From assembly GCA_009823505.1 (NCBI GenBank), contig VZQC01007120.1, positions 870,849 to 934,848 on the forward strand: a DNA stretch of 64,000 nucleotides. The letters run 5' to 3'. This DNA comes from Rhizomys pruinosus (taxonomy: Eukaryota; Chordata; Mammalia; Rodentia; Spalacidae). This document shows positions 12,001 to 24,922 of the stretch, in pieces. A program made the position numbers and the translations under genes. Each line of letters starts with the position of its first letter. Within the stretch, counting starts at the first letter, position 1. The notes beneath the pieces were generated by a model. That model was not told where the DNA came from, ran no database searches, and saw nothing but the letters and a program-made list of their open reading frames with translations.

Positions 12001-12123
12001 GCAGGGTCTCCCTTTAGCTTCAACTAGCCTGGAACTCAATATGTAGTCCAGGCTGGACTTGAACTCAGAGATCCACCTGCCTCTGCCTCCCAAATGCTGG
12101 GATCAAAGGCATGAGCCACCACA
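12001..12123 (-). repeat. B1 SINE
   Basis: Antisense B1 without its tail: 'cagggtctccctttagcttc', 'ggctggacttgaactcagag', 'aaatgctgggatcaaaggca'. Confidence 0.85.
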
Positions 12124-12149
12124 TATTTCCCACCTCTTTCCTTTTTTTT

Positions 12150-12222
12150 TGAAAGTTCTAGGGATTGAAATTAGGGCCTCATGCAAGCACTCTACCATAA
12201 ACTATAGCTCCAGCTCTGAAGC
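12150..12222 (-). repeat. ID/B4-type tRNA-derived fragment
   Basis: 'gggattgaaattagggcctc' followed by 'gcaagcactctaccataaac' and 'tatagctccagc' is the antisense of an ID-type (tRNA-Ala-like) head. Confidence 0.6.
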
Positions 12223-12230
12223 ACATCTTC

Positions 12231-12322
12231 TTTTTTTTTTTTTTATTTATGTGTATGAATGTACTGTCTGCATGCAAGTCTGTGCACCCGTGTCGTGCAA
12301 TGCCGCGGAGGTCAGAAGAGGG
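12231..12322 (-). repeat. B2-like SINE cut off at the single-N junction
   Basis: The antisense copy begins at the T-rich tail and reads 'gtgcacccgtgtcgtgcaat' and 'gcggaggtcagaagagg', then stops at the N at 12,323. The equivalent in the second copy (about 24,656-24,922) continues through the whole SINE. Confidence 0.88.
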
Positions 12323-12323
12323 N
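12323..12323. other. Single N at an assembly join
   Basis: One unknown base, with sequence from deep inside the first copy (about position 1,005) resuming directly after it. It marks the boundary between a clean contig and the inserted noisy copy. Confidence 0.95.
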
Positions 12324-13633
12324 ACCTGATGGGAAGAAGCTGCTCCATGGCTATAACATTAGCCACTCCAGAATGCATGAATTAGGGGGTCATAGGAGAT
12401 GGACAGAACCTGCCTTGCCCACATAAAGCAAAGCTGTGTGACCAGCAGAAGCTCTTGACATAAATACAAGGGACTCTTCTAAAGGGAAGCCAACCTGGGA
12501 CATCTGATACGTGTGTGGTCCAGGCTCAGTACTAACCTAAATGGTAGGAAAGATCGTCCCATGTTTAACAGACTCTCTCCCCACGGTCACCCACTTTCGA
12601 CTCCAGACTAGGGACCAGCGAGGAACCATCTCCAACACTTTATCTCGTCATGGTAGTTTCAGCTTCATTTTTTTTCAGACAGGGCCTTCCCTTTAGTCCC
12701 AGACTGGCTGGCTGTCTGTAGACCAGCCTGGCCTTTAACACACAGAGAATCCACGGCCTCTGCTCCTCACCAAGGGCAAGATTGCCGTTGCAACGATTAA
12801 TAATGGAACTGCAACGGATGGTGCATGTGGCGAACGCCCTTAATTTATTTTTTAATTTGCTTTCTTAATTTTTTTTTATTTTATATTGATTTATCGTATG
12901 TGGATGAATGTAACTGTCTGCATTGCAATGTTTGTGCCCCTTTGTTCCCGTGCGCAATGCCACGGTGCAGGTCGGTCGATGACAGAATGGGGGTTTTTGT
13001 TGTCAGATTCCCCTGGAATAGAGCTGTTTCTCCTGAATTGGAGTATCTCAGGACGTTTCTCAGCCGCCAATTGGTGTGTGGGGATCGAACCCGGGTACTT
13101 CTCGTAACGAGCGGTCCGGCGTTAAACCGCTTAGGCAGCTCTTTCATTATTTTTAAAAAGCTTTTATCCAGCACTTGGAGGCTGAGATGGGTGCTAACTT
13201 GATGATAAACTGCAAGTTTGAAGCCACACTCGGATTACCTAGTGAGTCTCCAGGGCGCGACAGAATGGGAAAAAAAAAAATTTTCAACTTTTTAAACCAT
13301 TTTAATGTTTTTATTCTACCTGGATCCTCTTACATTTATTATTTGTTTTGCATTCTTCGGCGTATGAGGGACAATAGATTTTTACCCTTCATTCCATCTG
13401 TCTTTGGAAGATTATTCTCCACTCCTGATCTTTTTACTTTCTTTCATTTAACTTTGCTTGTCCTTGTTACTTCCGTTCCATTCCTTTATTCATTCATTTT
13501 ACTATTGCAACAGTTATCTTAAATAATTTTTAATTTATGGCAGCTAACTCTATTTTGCTTTTCTTATTTCTTGCGGGACATTGGTGTTAGTACATTGATC
13601 AATCTGATTTTTTTCTTTTGTTTCTGTTTGGTT

Positions 13634-15780
13634 TGGTGTCGTTGCTCTTACAGCTAGTTGTTTGCTTCTCCTGTCTGGAGCGGCACTATGGATTGAGCAC
13701 TCAAGAGTAGTCTGGTGACTATGAAGATCTCTAAATAAGACAGGACATAGCCAAAGCAACAGATGCAACAATCGTAAAACAGAAACAAGGAAAAGCAAGA
13801 CAGCATAACACCTCCAAAAAGATCATAACTCCTAATTTTCCAGACACCAACCCACAACACCCTGCCCAGGTGGAAACTGCGGCCAAAGCGCAAAAGATCC
13901 AAGTCTCATAGACTACTCGGTGGCTTCAAAGAGAGCGAGGACCGGAAGCAACTAATCCGACCAGTAAGGGAATCCTTTCAGTATATACGATAAGACAAGT
14001 CAGCCAGTGTAGGGAGAATACGTGTGGCACACATACGGATGAGAACATTGAAGACAAAGAAGGAAAACTGAGACCCTGGGGAGAAATACACCCATGATGA
14101 GAATGAAAAACTCAAGGAACTCAATATGTAAAAACACAGGTAAAGTCATTCACCATTAACTAGATTCAAGCAGAAGATAAGAATCATTGGGGAACTGAAG
14201 ACAACGTTAAGAATTTTTTAAAGAATTCTTATATGTAGACATCAATAAGAAAATTTAAATTAGCATGCTCACAACATCAGATAATCTACAGATAATCAGG
14301 AGACCAAACTAGGATCTACAGAGGCAGAAGCGAAGAAGGAAAACCGAGAAAAAAAACTAAAGTCTTTTTTTGTTTTTTTGCGGGTTCTTAGCCTCAGCCT
14401 TTAATGGTGTCCTTCCTTACCATTCATGTGGTAAAACAAAGCACCCCCAAATAGCTCAAACAGAACCCTGACCTGGTGAGTTGAAAAAACGGCAATATTG
14501 GGTGGGACTTACATTACCAGACCCCACGCTATATTAACGGGCTCTTAGTCAACGACAGGCCTCTGGTATGGCAAACCAAAAACCGACCCATTGACCAATG
14601 GACCAAAATTTAAGATCCAAACTTGACTTATATAACTTCAGCCACCCTCTATTTGACAAAGGTGCCCCCAAAAAAATATTCAACTGGGAGGAAAGGAAAG
14701 TTAGCATCTTCAGCAAAGGTGTTGGCACAAAAACTGACCTATACATTAATGGAACAAAATTGAAAACACAAACTTGAATCTCTCTCTCTCTCTCACCCTG
14801 TACAAAAATACACTCCAAGTGGATCAAAGACATCAATGTGAAACCTCAAATTCTGAAGGCGATAGAGGAAAACGTTTGTATCAACCTATAAGACATAGGT
14901 GTAGGAGGAAAGATTTTCAATCAGACGGCAGCTGTGCAAGAAATAAGGACAACAGTGACAAGTGGGACCTCATCAAAACTCCCAACGCTTTTTGTACAAG
15001 CAAAGAATAAGAAACAATCAAGGAAGTGAAGAGACCAAAACCCACTGAGTTGGGAGGCGAATCCTTCACCTTGACCACACAGACAACAACGCATTTAACA
15101 TCTAGAATATTTAAGCTACTTAAAAAGAAAGAAGTAAGCAAACAAATTGGACCCTCAAAAGATGGAGTTAAAGAGCTAAACAGAGACTCCACCAGTAAGG
15201 ACCAGTAAGACGGTGAGAAACATCTTTAAAAACGTGTTCAACATCCTAATAATTAAGGAAATGCAAATTAAACCATCACTAAGTATCATCTCACCCCCCA
15301 CTAAGAACTAGCAAGATCGGAGGAAAACAAAAAAAGACACCAAAAATAAAAAAGAAAAAAAAAAAAAGGGGGAACACTCATCCACTTGCTTCTCTCCTCC
15401 CCCGCCACGCCCCCCCGGCACCATCTTGTTACAACCATGCGCGATCCACTACACACCTCTTTGTCGCCGCTGGTAATCTTCTGACCCTCTTGCCGTTCCT
15501 GTTTGCACCCCTTTTTTCTTTCTGTGTCCCTTACCACATATTATTCTTAGTTCTTTTTACAACTTACACACACCACACCCCACCAACCCCTTCCTTTTTG
15601 TTTTTTTTATGTTCCGCACCCTTTTCTCGCCCCCGCCCCCCCCCCCTCCCACTCCTTCCTCCATTCCCCTTTTTCTCCTCCTTCCTCCTTCAATCATATA
15701 CCCACCTCGATCCCATACCACTCCTGGGAATATACCACAAGACTGCATCCTTACCGCAAAGATGCGGCAGTAAATAAAAT
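13634..15780 (+). repeat. Noisy second copy of the internally deleted L1
   Basis: Same element as 2,200-3,975. It includes a stretch matching the first copy almost perfectly (about 13,634-13,850), indel-rich stretches, and a foreign-looking pyrimidine-rich block at about 15,382-15,715. Frame breaks here are not evidence about biology. Confidence 0.8.
15382..15715. other. Pyrimidine-rich low-quality block
   Basis: The first copy has about 90-120 bases here, between 'ggggaacactcatccact' (about 3,801) and 'ccataccactcctgggaata' (about 3,909). The second copy has about 330 bases of C/T-rich sequence with C and T runs and no recognisable repeat unit. I read it as read noise, not a real insertion. 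Confidence 0.65.
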
Positions 15781-18700
15781 TTAAAATAGAGTATTTACTA
15801 AAAAAAATAAAAAAAAAACAAAGAAGAACAATTACAGATACGCGTTGACTTGTTAAGAGAAATATTTTTAACATGATCTAATAGTGGGCCATGAAGAAAA
15901 TCCTGAAGAATTATATAAAAATTCTAGATTCAACTGAAATGCAGTCATAACTTATCAGAATCCCTGGCACTATAGTAAAAAGATGGTTCTTTGGGCTGAA
16001 CAAATTATTGTTATGAATGTTACTTTGTAAGGTGCACATTGCCTTTAATCTCTGCACTTTGGGAGGCAGAGGAAGTGGATCTCTGTAGCAACGGCACGAA
16101 GACGGGAAGGATCCTCGGTAAGGCACCAGTGGACCTACATCAAAGTTCTGCCTAGTAGGAATACAGGGATACCCTGATCAGGACAAATAGCCTAAATAAA
16201 TTATAGAAATTTCAAATAAAAAGTCTTAATTATGTCACCTCAAGAGTCTTAGGAAAACCGAAGTCACCGACATAGCGAACAAACCCAAAAATTTAGTAGC
16301 TGAAAAGAACTATGCTAATTCAGGCAAGAAATAATGAAAATGGGGACTCAAAGAACAGTGCAAAGGCTCAAATAAGAAAAGATTTGGTTTGAAAAGTAAA
16401 TGGGGCTAGAGACGCGGCTTGTTAAGGAGCACTGCTTGTTTGTTGCACAGACGAGGCTTGTCAGGTGACCAGAAGGTTGGTTCGGGGCTCAGGACCCAAG
16501 CATGTTAGTACTAACAACCAATCTATCCCTCCAGTCAGGTTGATTTCTGCAGCCCTCTTCTGGCTCCTACGGGACTTGCTGACCTGGGTAACATTGACAT
16601 ATCATTAATGAGCAGAAACACTCATCCCAAATAAAATAAGTAATTTTTTCAAGAAAAAGAAAAGATAGACAAATTGAGCACTCTCTTGCCAAGCTAACCA
16701 AAGGAAGGAGAAGATCCAACTGGTAAACTTCAAAATGAAAGAGGGGACATTTCAATAAGCAGCACTAAAAGCCAGACAATATGAATTAGGGGAATACATC
16801 AAAAACATATATATTTTAAAACACTAGAAGACATAGAAAGTAGCAATATCTATGGGACACACATGACTACCAATGTTACATCAAGAGACTATAAACAAGT
16901 TAAGGAGCATATCTATAACTGAGCAACAAGACGCGGTAATAAGAAGAAAGTTCCAAAAAGAAAAGCCAAGGTACTAGAGAGATTCACTGCCAAATTCTGC
17001 AGTACCTTTAATGACATTATCCATGTTCCTAACTATCCACATCTCAAAATAGAAAATGGAATAGCACACCTATCAAAACCCACTCTATGAACCGGATTAT
17101 TCTGCAACATCCACATAAATGCCATGCAAGATGGCTCAGAGTTGTACACAAAAGCATTTGCCCTGCAAGACTAATGACCTGGTTCCATCCTTGGAACCCG
17201 GTTAAAGGTATTAGACTGAAAAAGAACACAAAATTGTCTCTTTGACCTCCACATGTATCTGTTCGCACACATATGACCCACACCACCATATCACATCATC
17301 TACACACTTCACACACTAATAAATGGATTTAACTAAGAATATATATTTTTAAGAATCATATTTTCAAATTACTATAAGGACCATAGAGAAGAAAGAAAAC
17401 TAACAGATTCAATTATCTGATGAACACATTGATACGACGAATCCCCAAAATTTACTTGCAAACTAAATTGGACACATTAAAGAGATCCTGCATCATGACC
17501 AGCCTGGGTTTATTTGGGGAATGCAAATAGCTCTAAATAACAAACAATAATAAATATAAACAATATTTTTAAATTAGACTCGAATCAGTAACTCACATGA
17601 TCATACCACTTGATATACGAAAATGACACTAGCTGGGTTGTGGTGGTCACACCTTTAATCCCAGCCTCGGGAGGCAGCGCAGCTAGATCTCTGAGTTCAA
17701 GGCACTCCCATGCTCTTTGGTTCAACAGATGTGAGCTAGTTCCAGGTTGCTGGGTGCAGGGAGCCCTTTGATGAAAAGAAAGAAACAACAGAAGCACCCG
17801 GCGCAATACAGTTCCTATCTGTTCATGATAAAGGCCCTGAAGGAACTAGGAATTAAAGAATGTCACATTATAAAGCTATGTTATATGAAAAATGGGGGAA
17901 GGGTGATAAGATTCTTTATTAAAAATTCCTGGGGAGGCGAATACAAAGAGTTGTCTCTCTCTTCTCTCTATCTTTTTTTTTATTTTTTTTTTTTTGTATT
18001 GTTTGAGTACAGGGTACTCCGTTAGCCCCAAAGGCCATGAAGACTCAACTTAAGCCAGGGCTGGCCTTAAATCTCACAAAGATCAACCTGGCCTCTGCCT
18101 CCCAAGTGCTAGGATTAATAGTGCATGTCTGCACACCACTGCTCAAGCCCACTTCTATGATATGGTAACATAGGCTCGGGAGGTTCTTACTGAGAGTGGG
18201 CGAATCCATCTGTGTGGCTGGGATTTGGTAGGACCGGGCATCATCCATGCTTGAGTTAAGAGTGGGTGCCTTAGGGTCCATGCTATCTGACACAAACCCC
18301 TCACCCAGCTCTGCAAGTATATACGAAAATTCCTTGTTTTTTCCCATGTAAAACTTTCAGCATGAATGGTACTTGGTTGCCATTGGGGTCTTATGGGTAG
18401 TCCGTTATATGTATGTCTCCTACAAGGGAGAAGGAATCTATTTGAAGAATATCACCTCTAAGCCCCACCTTTTGCGTGGTACAGGGACAGGGGATGTGGG
18501 GGGCCTCGCACTGGCTGATGAGCATAGCTGACACTGAAGCTTCACATTCAGCTCGCTAGATCACCTGTGTCAATGAGAATGAGGTGTAAGGGGTGAGGGA
18601 ACAGGCAGGGCATTGTGTGGCTGTGTGATGCATGTGCACACACATACCCACACAAAGAATTGATTGATGGGAATGCATGAAGCTATAAAAACTTCACACA

Positions 18701-18894
18701 AGCAAAGAAAAGAATCAGCTGGGAGAAGAGACACCCCACGGAAGAAGAGAAAAATCTTGCCCTATTATGTGTCGATAGTAGACTAATTGCCTATGTAAAG
18801 ATATATAACCCAAAAATAACATAACCAAAAATTCATCCAAGCAACTAACATGGGAACGAAACTGAAAATAATAAAATAAAAATCAAATAATGGT

Positions 18895-19175
18895 AAATAA
18901 TTGGATAGGTTTTGTTTTTTGGTTTGTCTTTTGGGTTTTTTTGAGACAGGGTCTCCTGTAGCCCTTCAGACTGGCCGAGTTTCTTGTAGACAGGCTGCGA
19001 TTCCACAGAGAGTCCACCTGCCTCTGCTCCTTTGGGTCGTAGATTAAAGGCATGCACACCACATGCCCAAGTTCAATAGACACATCTCTTACCTGCCATG
19101 TGGGTCTGGGAATACGAACCAGGGTCCTCTGGCATGAAGAGGTCTATTAACCCAACTGAGCTATTCTCTCCGGAC
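18895..19175 (-). repeat. Noisy second copy of composite SINE locus 1
   Basis: B1 ('gagacagggtctcctgtag') followed by a degraded B2-like head ('gccatgtgggtctgggaat', 'gctattctctccgg'). It corresponds to 6,888-7,128 and is not an independent locus. Confidence 0.75.
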
Positions 19176-19389
19176 AATTGGAATTTGGTGTTTTAAAACA
19201 AAGAATATAGACCATGGTGGACAGCTTAATCCCATGCCCTTAGGAGAGACGAGACGTGGCGGTACTCTTGACACTTGAGGCCAGACTTAGTTCTACATAT
19301 TAGTTTTATTGACAGCTGCAGCGTAGGGAGACCCGTGTTCAACCATCAGACGTATAAATACAAATAATGTTTAGATAAAGAGTATGCAA

Positions 19390-20400
19390 ATTATAGCACT
19401 AAATACATTTTTTTAAGTTCAAATCTTTAATTTAGTGAAATCTAGCATGAAAGCACTCATTTAAAAAATCAAAAAATAGAACAAGAAAATAAGATTAAGT
19501 GGAGCATGGTAGCACTCAGAGCTGGAGGTTCAAGACCAACGTGGGCTACATCGGAGACACATGCTGAAAAAATCAAAAAAATAAAAAATTCTTAAAGAGG
19601 AGAAAGCGGCAGAAAAGAACACATAATAACACAATATACTTACTGGTAACCACTTACACATGAGGGTGGAATGTAAACGGGGGCAACGTCTGTGGAGAAA
19701 TCAGTATGGAAATCTCAAGATCTGAAAACGAACTATGATATGTTCTGGTATACCAGCTGGATATCTACTCTACGTCAGTATACCACAGAAATACTTGTGC
19801 ATCCGCTGTTATTACAGCTGTTGTTTCCCCTTAGCTCGAATTATGGACGCCAGCTTAAACAGTCCATCGTAGTCGGAATGGATAAAGAGAACATGCCACA
19901 TGTATTTAATGAGCTGTACTCAAGCTTAAGAAGATAGAATGAACTGTTGCCATTTGCAGGATAATGGATCGAATCTTATACACCAGTACGCAAAACAAGC
20001 CAGACCCAGAAAGGTTAAATATCACATTTTCCTCATATGCAGAATCCTAGATATGTTAAATTTTTAACATACAGCATACAGGACAAGGAAGGAGAAGCGT
20101 ATGTGGGCAGGAGAGAGGATGCGAAATGAAAGAAGGGGGAAAGGATCAACGAGAGCAATAAAACATCTGCTTTTCTCTCATGCAGAATTCATATTTATAT
20201 TTACATATGACATGAAAGCGCAAGAACTGTTGACTACTTTGTAGGAAAGAGGGAGCGTGAAAGAGTCGAGGGAAAGAGTGTGTAAGGGACATCTGAGAGT
20301 AATGAGAGATCGAATATGAGTGAGGCGTAATTACATTTATATATGAAACTATAATGAAATCCACTAATTCAGACACTTACATAGTAATAGTTGTTAATGA
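19390..20400 (+). repeat. Noisy second copy of the L1 3' region
   Basis: Corresponds to 7,377-8,310. From about 20,275 to 20,475 it matches the first copy base for base, in contrast to the indel-rich DNA on both sides. Confidence 0.8.
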
Positions 20401-22582
20401 GTTACTAGAATGAAGCTTGTGGTTTTGCTCTTCAGTCGGAGGCTTCAGTATGGGTTCATGTTTCTTTAACTAGAGGTTATATCCACATGTTATGTTCGGT
20501 TAGTAGGCTACGATGGATAGCAGTCTCAAGAACTCTCACTCAGACTTCCATTTCCAAACATGACTTCTCTAATAAAAGAAATCACGGCTCTCTAAAGATG
20601 GCTTGATTTGCTAGGACTACCAGACAGGGTAAATGCGGGACTGGAGAGGTGCCAGAGGTTAAGTCAGCCGACTCTGTTCTGTTGCAGAGCGGACCCGGGT
20701 CGTTCCAAGCACCCACAACTGCAGACAAATCGCTAAAGTAAGAAATGTCTGTAACTCCAATTCCAGGAGGAACTCAGTTCCACGGGGGAATCCCGAGACC
20801 CTCTTCTGACTCACGAGGCATTGCAGATCACGGGGGTTGCACGATCACCCTGTATGCAGACAGTACATCATTACAATACAAGCTAACTACATAATAATAA
20901 TATATAAATAATCATATTTAAAGACAGGGAAATCGAGATGCCGGAACATTGAACACGCAAATTAATGAGGGAGCTGCAAAAGCAAAAAGAGGAGGGATTC
21001 CGAGAGGCATTTTAATGCGTAGCTTGAAGCTGGAACAATTTTGAAAACCAGGAAATAATATTATGTCCTTGGCTATATCACATGATGTATACCAATAGAT
21101 GTCCATGCTGACATAAACTAAATACTGAATGGGGAATAAGAGGTATGTCTCTCCCTATAAAGAATCACTAATAATCAAAATGTAAATAATTCCCCCTCCA
21201 GCAGGTGGAATTATCCTTGCTTCTAGAGGCATGGGCGGAATTTGTAATTGCTTCCAGAAAGTAGAAAGGGAAATTGAGACTCTGTAGCAGAGAAGAAACC
21301 TGGCAGTCGACACCTGAACCAAGCTTACATCAAGATTAACATCAGCAATAATGTTGTGTGGCCAGATGCAGTGGTGCATGCATGCAGACCTAGCTACTTG
21401 GGAGGCGGAGGGGTGTTTACTTTAGGACAGTCCTAGGCGCCCACCACAATCCTTTCTCCCGACCAAAACTCCTTTTGCTGTTGGACACTCCTGATATGAT
21501 ATAATGACAACGCACACTTGGTGTTCTTCCATCAAGCTCATAATATCAGCTTTCACATCATATAATTCAGACATACTCCAATCAAAACACTTTAGGTGAT
21601 CCCTGCCAGTGCTCCTTCTACGGATTTCAAGATCCATAACACAGAAGAACTCTAGGGAAATTTATGGTAAGGAGGAGAGGATGGTTATGCTGGCTAAGTG
21701 CAATTTAGGGTCCAGGAACCACTGCGGGAAATACAGTGTAAGTGACATTTAGCTGGATCGGTTATGTCCTTGGTGATTTCCAATCGTGCTCGTTGGTATG
21801 AGTAAGGGAAAATTGTCTAAAGGCTATTTGGGGAGCTTACTAGTTCTTACAACATCCTATTTAACTCTAAACTTATTCTAAAACACAACCTCTTAAAAGA
21901 GATACAGAAAATGGAATATACTGGTCGGTATAATTAAAAAGGACTTAGATGAAGTGGTAATTGTCAAAGTTCTTTCAAAGGGATTAACATAACTAAGAGC
22001 ACTCCACCAATACTATTTTTCAAACTTGTTCTAGGTCCATGATCTTATTAACTGACTCCTGTAAAGTTTCCAAGAGGTCAGAGGAAGGCATCAGGTCTCC
22101 CTGGAACTGGCGTTACCATGATGTGTCTCCTTCAATGTGGGTGCTGGAACCAACCCTGGGTCCTCTTACAAGAGCAGAAATTGCTCCTTAACCCACTCTG
22201 AGCCACTTTTCCCAGCCCCAGTTGTAATTTTAACTGAACCTATGGAAGCTGAATATGAACATAACACACTCAACACAACTGACAAAACAAAAAAAAAAAA
22301 ACCCAAAAAAGGAAACAGAAAACAAAAAACCAAAATAAATAAACAAAACACAAAAGGCAATAACTGTGGCTGTCATTAAAGCTATGCGCCATTCTCAGGT
22401 CTTGGGAGATTGGGTCATGCAGTTAAGGCACTTGGCTGCTTCTTGCAGAAGGGGACAGGTTCACATCCCCCGCATCCTACTTGGGTAGTAAACACTGTCC
22501 ATAACTCCAGTTCCAAGGGATGCTGACACCCTCTTCTGACCTCCACGTGCATTGCACACATGTGGGTACCTTTACATTCATG

Positions 22583-23480
22583 TGGCGATAACACTCATAC
22601 TTAAATAAGATCAAGTATAATATAAAAATAAGAAGGCCTGGTAAAAAGGTAAGGGGGCGGTCTGTAGGGGGCTGGGAGCGTATCGAGTACGAGCACTGAG
22701 TGTCTCGATGATCAGTTTGATAGCCCCATAGAGGACACACCACAACCTGATGGAGAAAGGTAAGCACCGTCTGACCTAATGGGCACTACAGTACCAGGGT
22801 GTGGACTTTCCATAGGAACCACCCAATACTAACAAATAATATAACTCAGTCGAGATTCGCACCGCTTGCACTCAAGGAGTATGCTGGGGGCCTCTAGTAA
22901 TGACCAACCGTGTCATTAAGATCTACTAATGTGCCGGATAAACTTATGATACCATGCCTAGATGAGTAAGTCTATGAAAAATGGCAAGATTGCCGTATGT
23001 CATACATAAACTATGTTTTCCTACACTGTGCTAATTGAAATCATTCCCAGAAGCATATAACTAATCATACAATTGAATAAAATATAGTACTTGACTGTTA
23101 TCAGGATTTTTCATAGGTTCTGTGGGAGATGTGGCACAAAAAATAATCCTTACTGTGAGAACTTTCGATTTGGTTGGAACTCAAACAAATAGAACCTAAC
23201 AGTGGATCTTTAGCAACACAGGACATAACAGAAGAAGACCAAAGCTGAATAGGACAATTTACTCAATGAATGGGGACACTACAGGTGTGGTGGGGGTTAC
23301 CTTCTCAAAAATAGGCAGAACTAGGCCAGGGGTGGTTGACGACCTTTAATCCCACATAGTCACAGGGCCAGCTATGATTGGTAAGGCCATGTTCTACTAG
23401 GAGTTACCAAGACAAGCTGGGGTCCAATACTAGTGAGAGCTAAACAAGGACAAACACAACAAAAAACAAAACAACAACCA
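22583..23480. other. Sequence filling the first-copy gap
   Basis: It lies between 'acctttacattcatg' and 'ataggcagagc', the two edges of the N run in the first copy. It holds the missing B2 tail, about 700 bases without a recognised repeat, and a degraded B1-like element (about 23,320-23,440: 'ggccaggggtggttgac', 'acctttaatcccaca'). Base accuracy is low. Confidence 0.75.
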
Positions 23481-24655
23481 TAGGCAGAGCGTGGGGCTGC
23501 TGAAATGGTTCGTAGGTTTTAAAGGTTGTTCTGTCACAAGCCTGAGACTGAGTTCCAATCCTGGGATCCACCCCATGGAAAGACGAAGTCCGACCTGAAG
23601 TTGAGTCTGCCTTTCACACCTGTGACGCTGTGGTGCACTATCCACTATATAATACATATACACAAAATACGAATGATCATCTGAATGGTATGAATGAACT
23701 GAATGTATGTGTAAATTAAGGCCTGGAGCTAGATATCTCAGTGGTTAAGGGTGGAGCTTGTTGCTCTTGCAGAGGACTGAGTTCAGTTTCCAGTTACCAA
23801 CACTCGGACAGTTTTACAATCTGCTTTGTAACTTAATCTCCAGGGGATCTGATCATCCCTTCTCCTGGCCCCATAGGCACCCACAAACACGCGTTGCTTT
23901 ACACACACACACACCGACCACCACAAATAAAATAATTCTGAAAAAAAAAAGTAAGTAATAAAGTCTGTAATTTTTTTTAGTTTTGGCAATTGAACTACAA
24001 ATAATGAATTATGATGCAAGTCAATGGACGGAACGCTAGTGTGTGGTGTTAGCATGAAGACACCTTCCAAATCCTTCAGCTACCTTTGTGGAGGCAGTGC
24101 GGAGTAATGGGCACGTCGGTGGACAATCAGGCTGGATGAAGGTTAGTAAATCTGGATTCCACTCTCTTGAATGCAGAGCCCATTACAGGCCTGAGGGAAA
24201 GAAGTTCAGCCAGTTTTCAGGAAGAACAGACTCACTTTATAACAGCAAGATGAGGTATGAGAAGAGGAATATTTAGGCAGCAGGTCTGGGGTACTGTTTG
24301 GGGGTTGTGGGGTTTGGTTCCCGTTTTTTGGTTTCTGGGGGGTTGGTGTTTCTGGGTTTCTAACTGTGAGAACAATCTCCCCATTCTGGGGGGGGGGGCA
24401 GAAAGGGGAAGGGATGTGGGACAGGGTTCTCCCTTTAGTTCAAACTAGCTGGACTCCAATATGTAGTCCAGGGCGGCTGAACGCAGAGGATCCAACCTGC
24501 CTCTGCCGCCCAAAATGCTGGGATATAATAGGCTTATGAGCCCCACATATTCCCCACTCTTCCTTTGTTTTTGAAAAGTTTTCTAGCGGATTGAAATACG
24601 GGCTCATGCAGCACTTCTACCTTAAACTATAGCTCCAGCTGCTGAAGCCTACTTT

Positions 24656-24922
24656 TTTTTTTTTTTATTTTATTCTGGTATGATGTTACGTTGCATGCAA
24701 GTCAGTGTGCACCCGTGTCGTGTCAATGCCGCGGAGGTCAGAAAAGGTTTGTAAGGGGGTTCTGGACCTGGAGTTCTCGACTGGATTTCGATGGAGTTCT
24801 CCTGGAATAGCAGACGGTTCTCAAGCTGCTCATGTGGGCGGTACTGGGGATCCGAACCACCGTCTATAATCACTGCCCTAAGCGTCGGGGCCATCTTAAC
24901 CGCTAGGCCATCCTCTCCAGCC
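24656..24922 (-). repeat. B2-like SINE, noisy, complete
   Basis: 'gcacccgtgtcgtgtcaatg', 'gcggaggtcagaaaagg', and at the end 'cgctaggccatcctctccag'. It corresponds to the SINE cut at 12,322 and shows what follows it. Confidence 0.82.

Larger units (their letters stand above)
12335..24750. repeat. Error-rich second copy of 1,005-12,322 (probable false duplication)
   Basis: Collinear and same-orientation anchors: 'ggctataacattagccactc' at 1,013 and 12,349; the L1 start at about 2,206 and 13,640; the L1 3' region at about 8,200 and 20,290; the gap edge at 10,412 and 22,582; the gap end at 11,173 and 23,483; the SINE at 12,318 and about 24,740. The offset grows from about 11.3 to 12.4 kb. Most differences are 1-3 base insertions or deletions, often in homopolymers, rather than substitutions. 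That pattern suits unpolished long reads, not an evolved duplication. All repeats of the first copy recur here in the same order. Confidence 0.9.

Noticed and set aside
15301..15880. Open frames of 78-105 codons in the pyrimidine-rich block
   Set aside because: They lie in sequence I consider read noise.
12335..24750. Genuine recent segmental duplication
   Set aside because: Differences are dominated by indels and alternate with perfectly matching patches; the copy begins at an N and shows no new SINE insertions. An assembly artefact fits better, though only reads can prove it.
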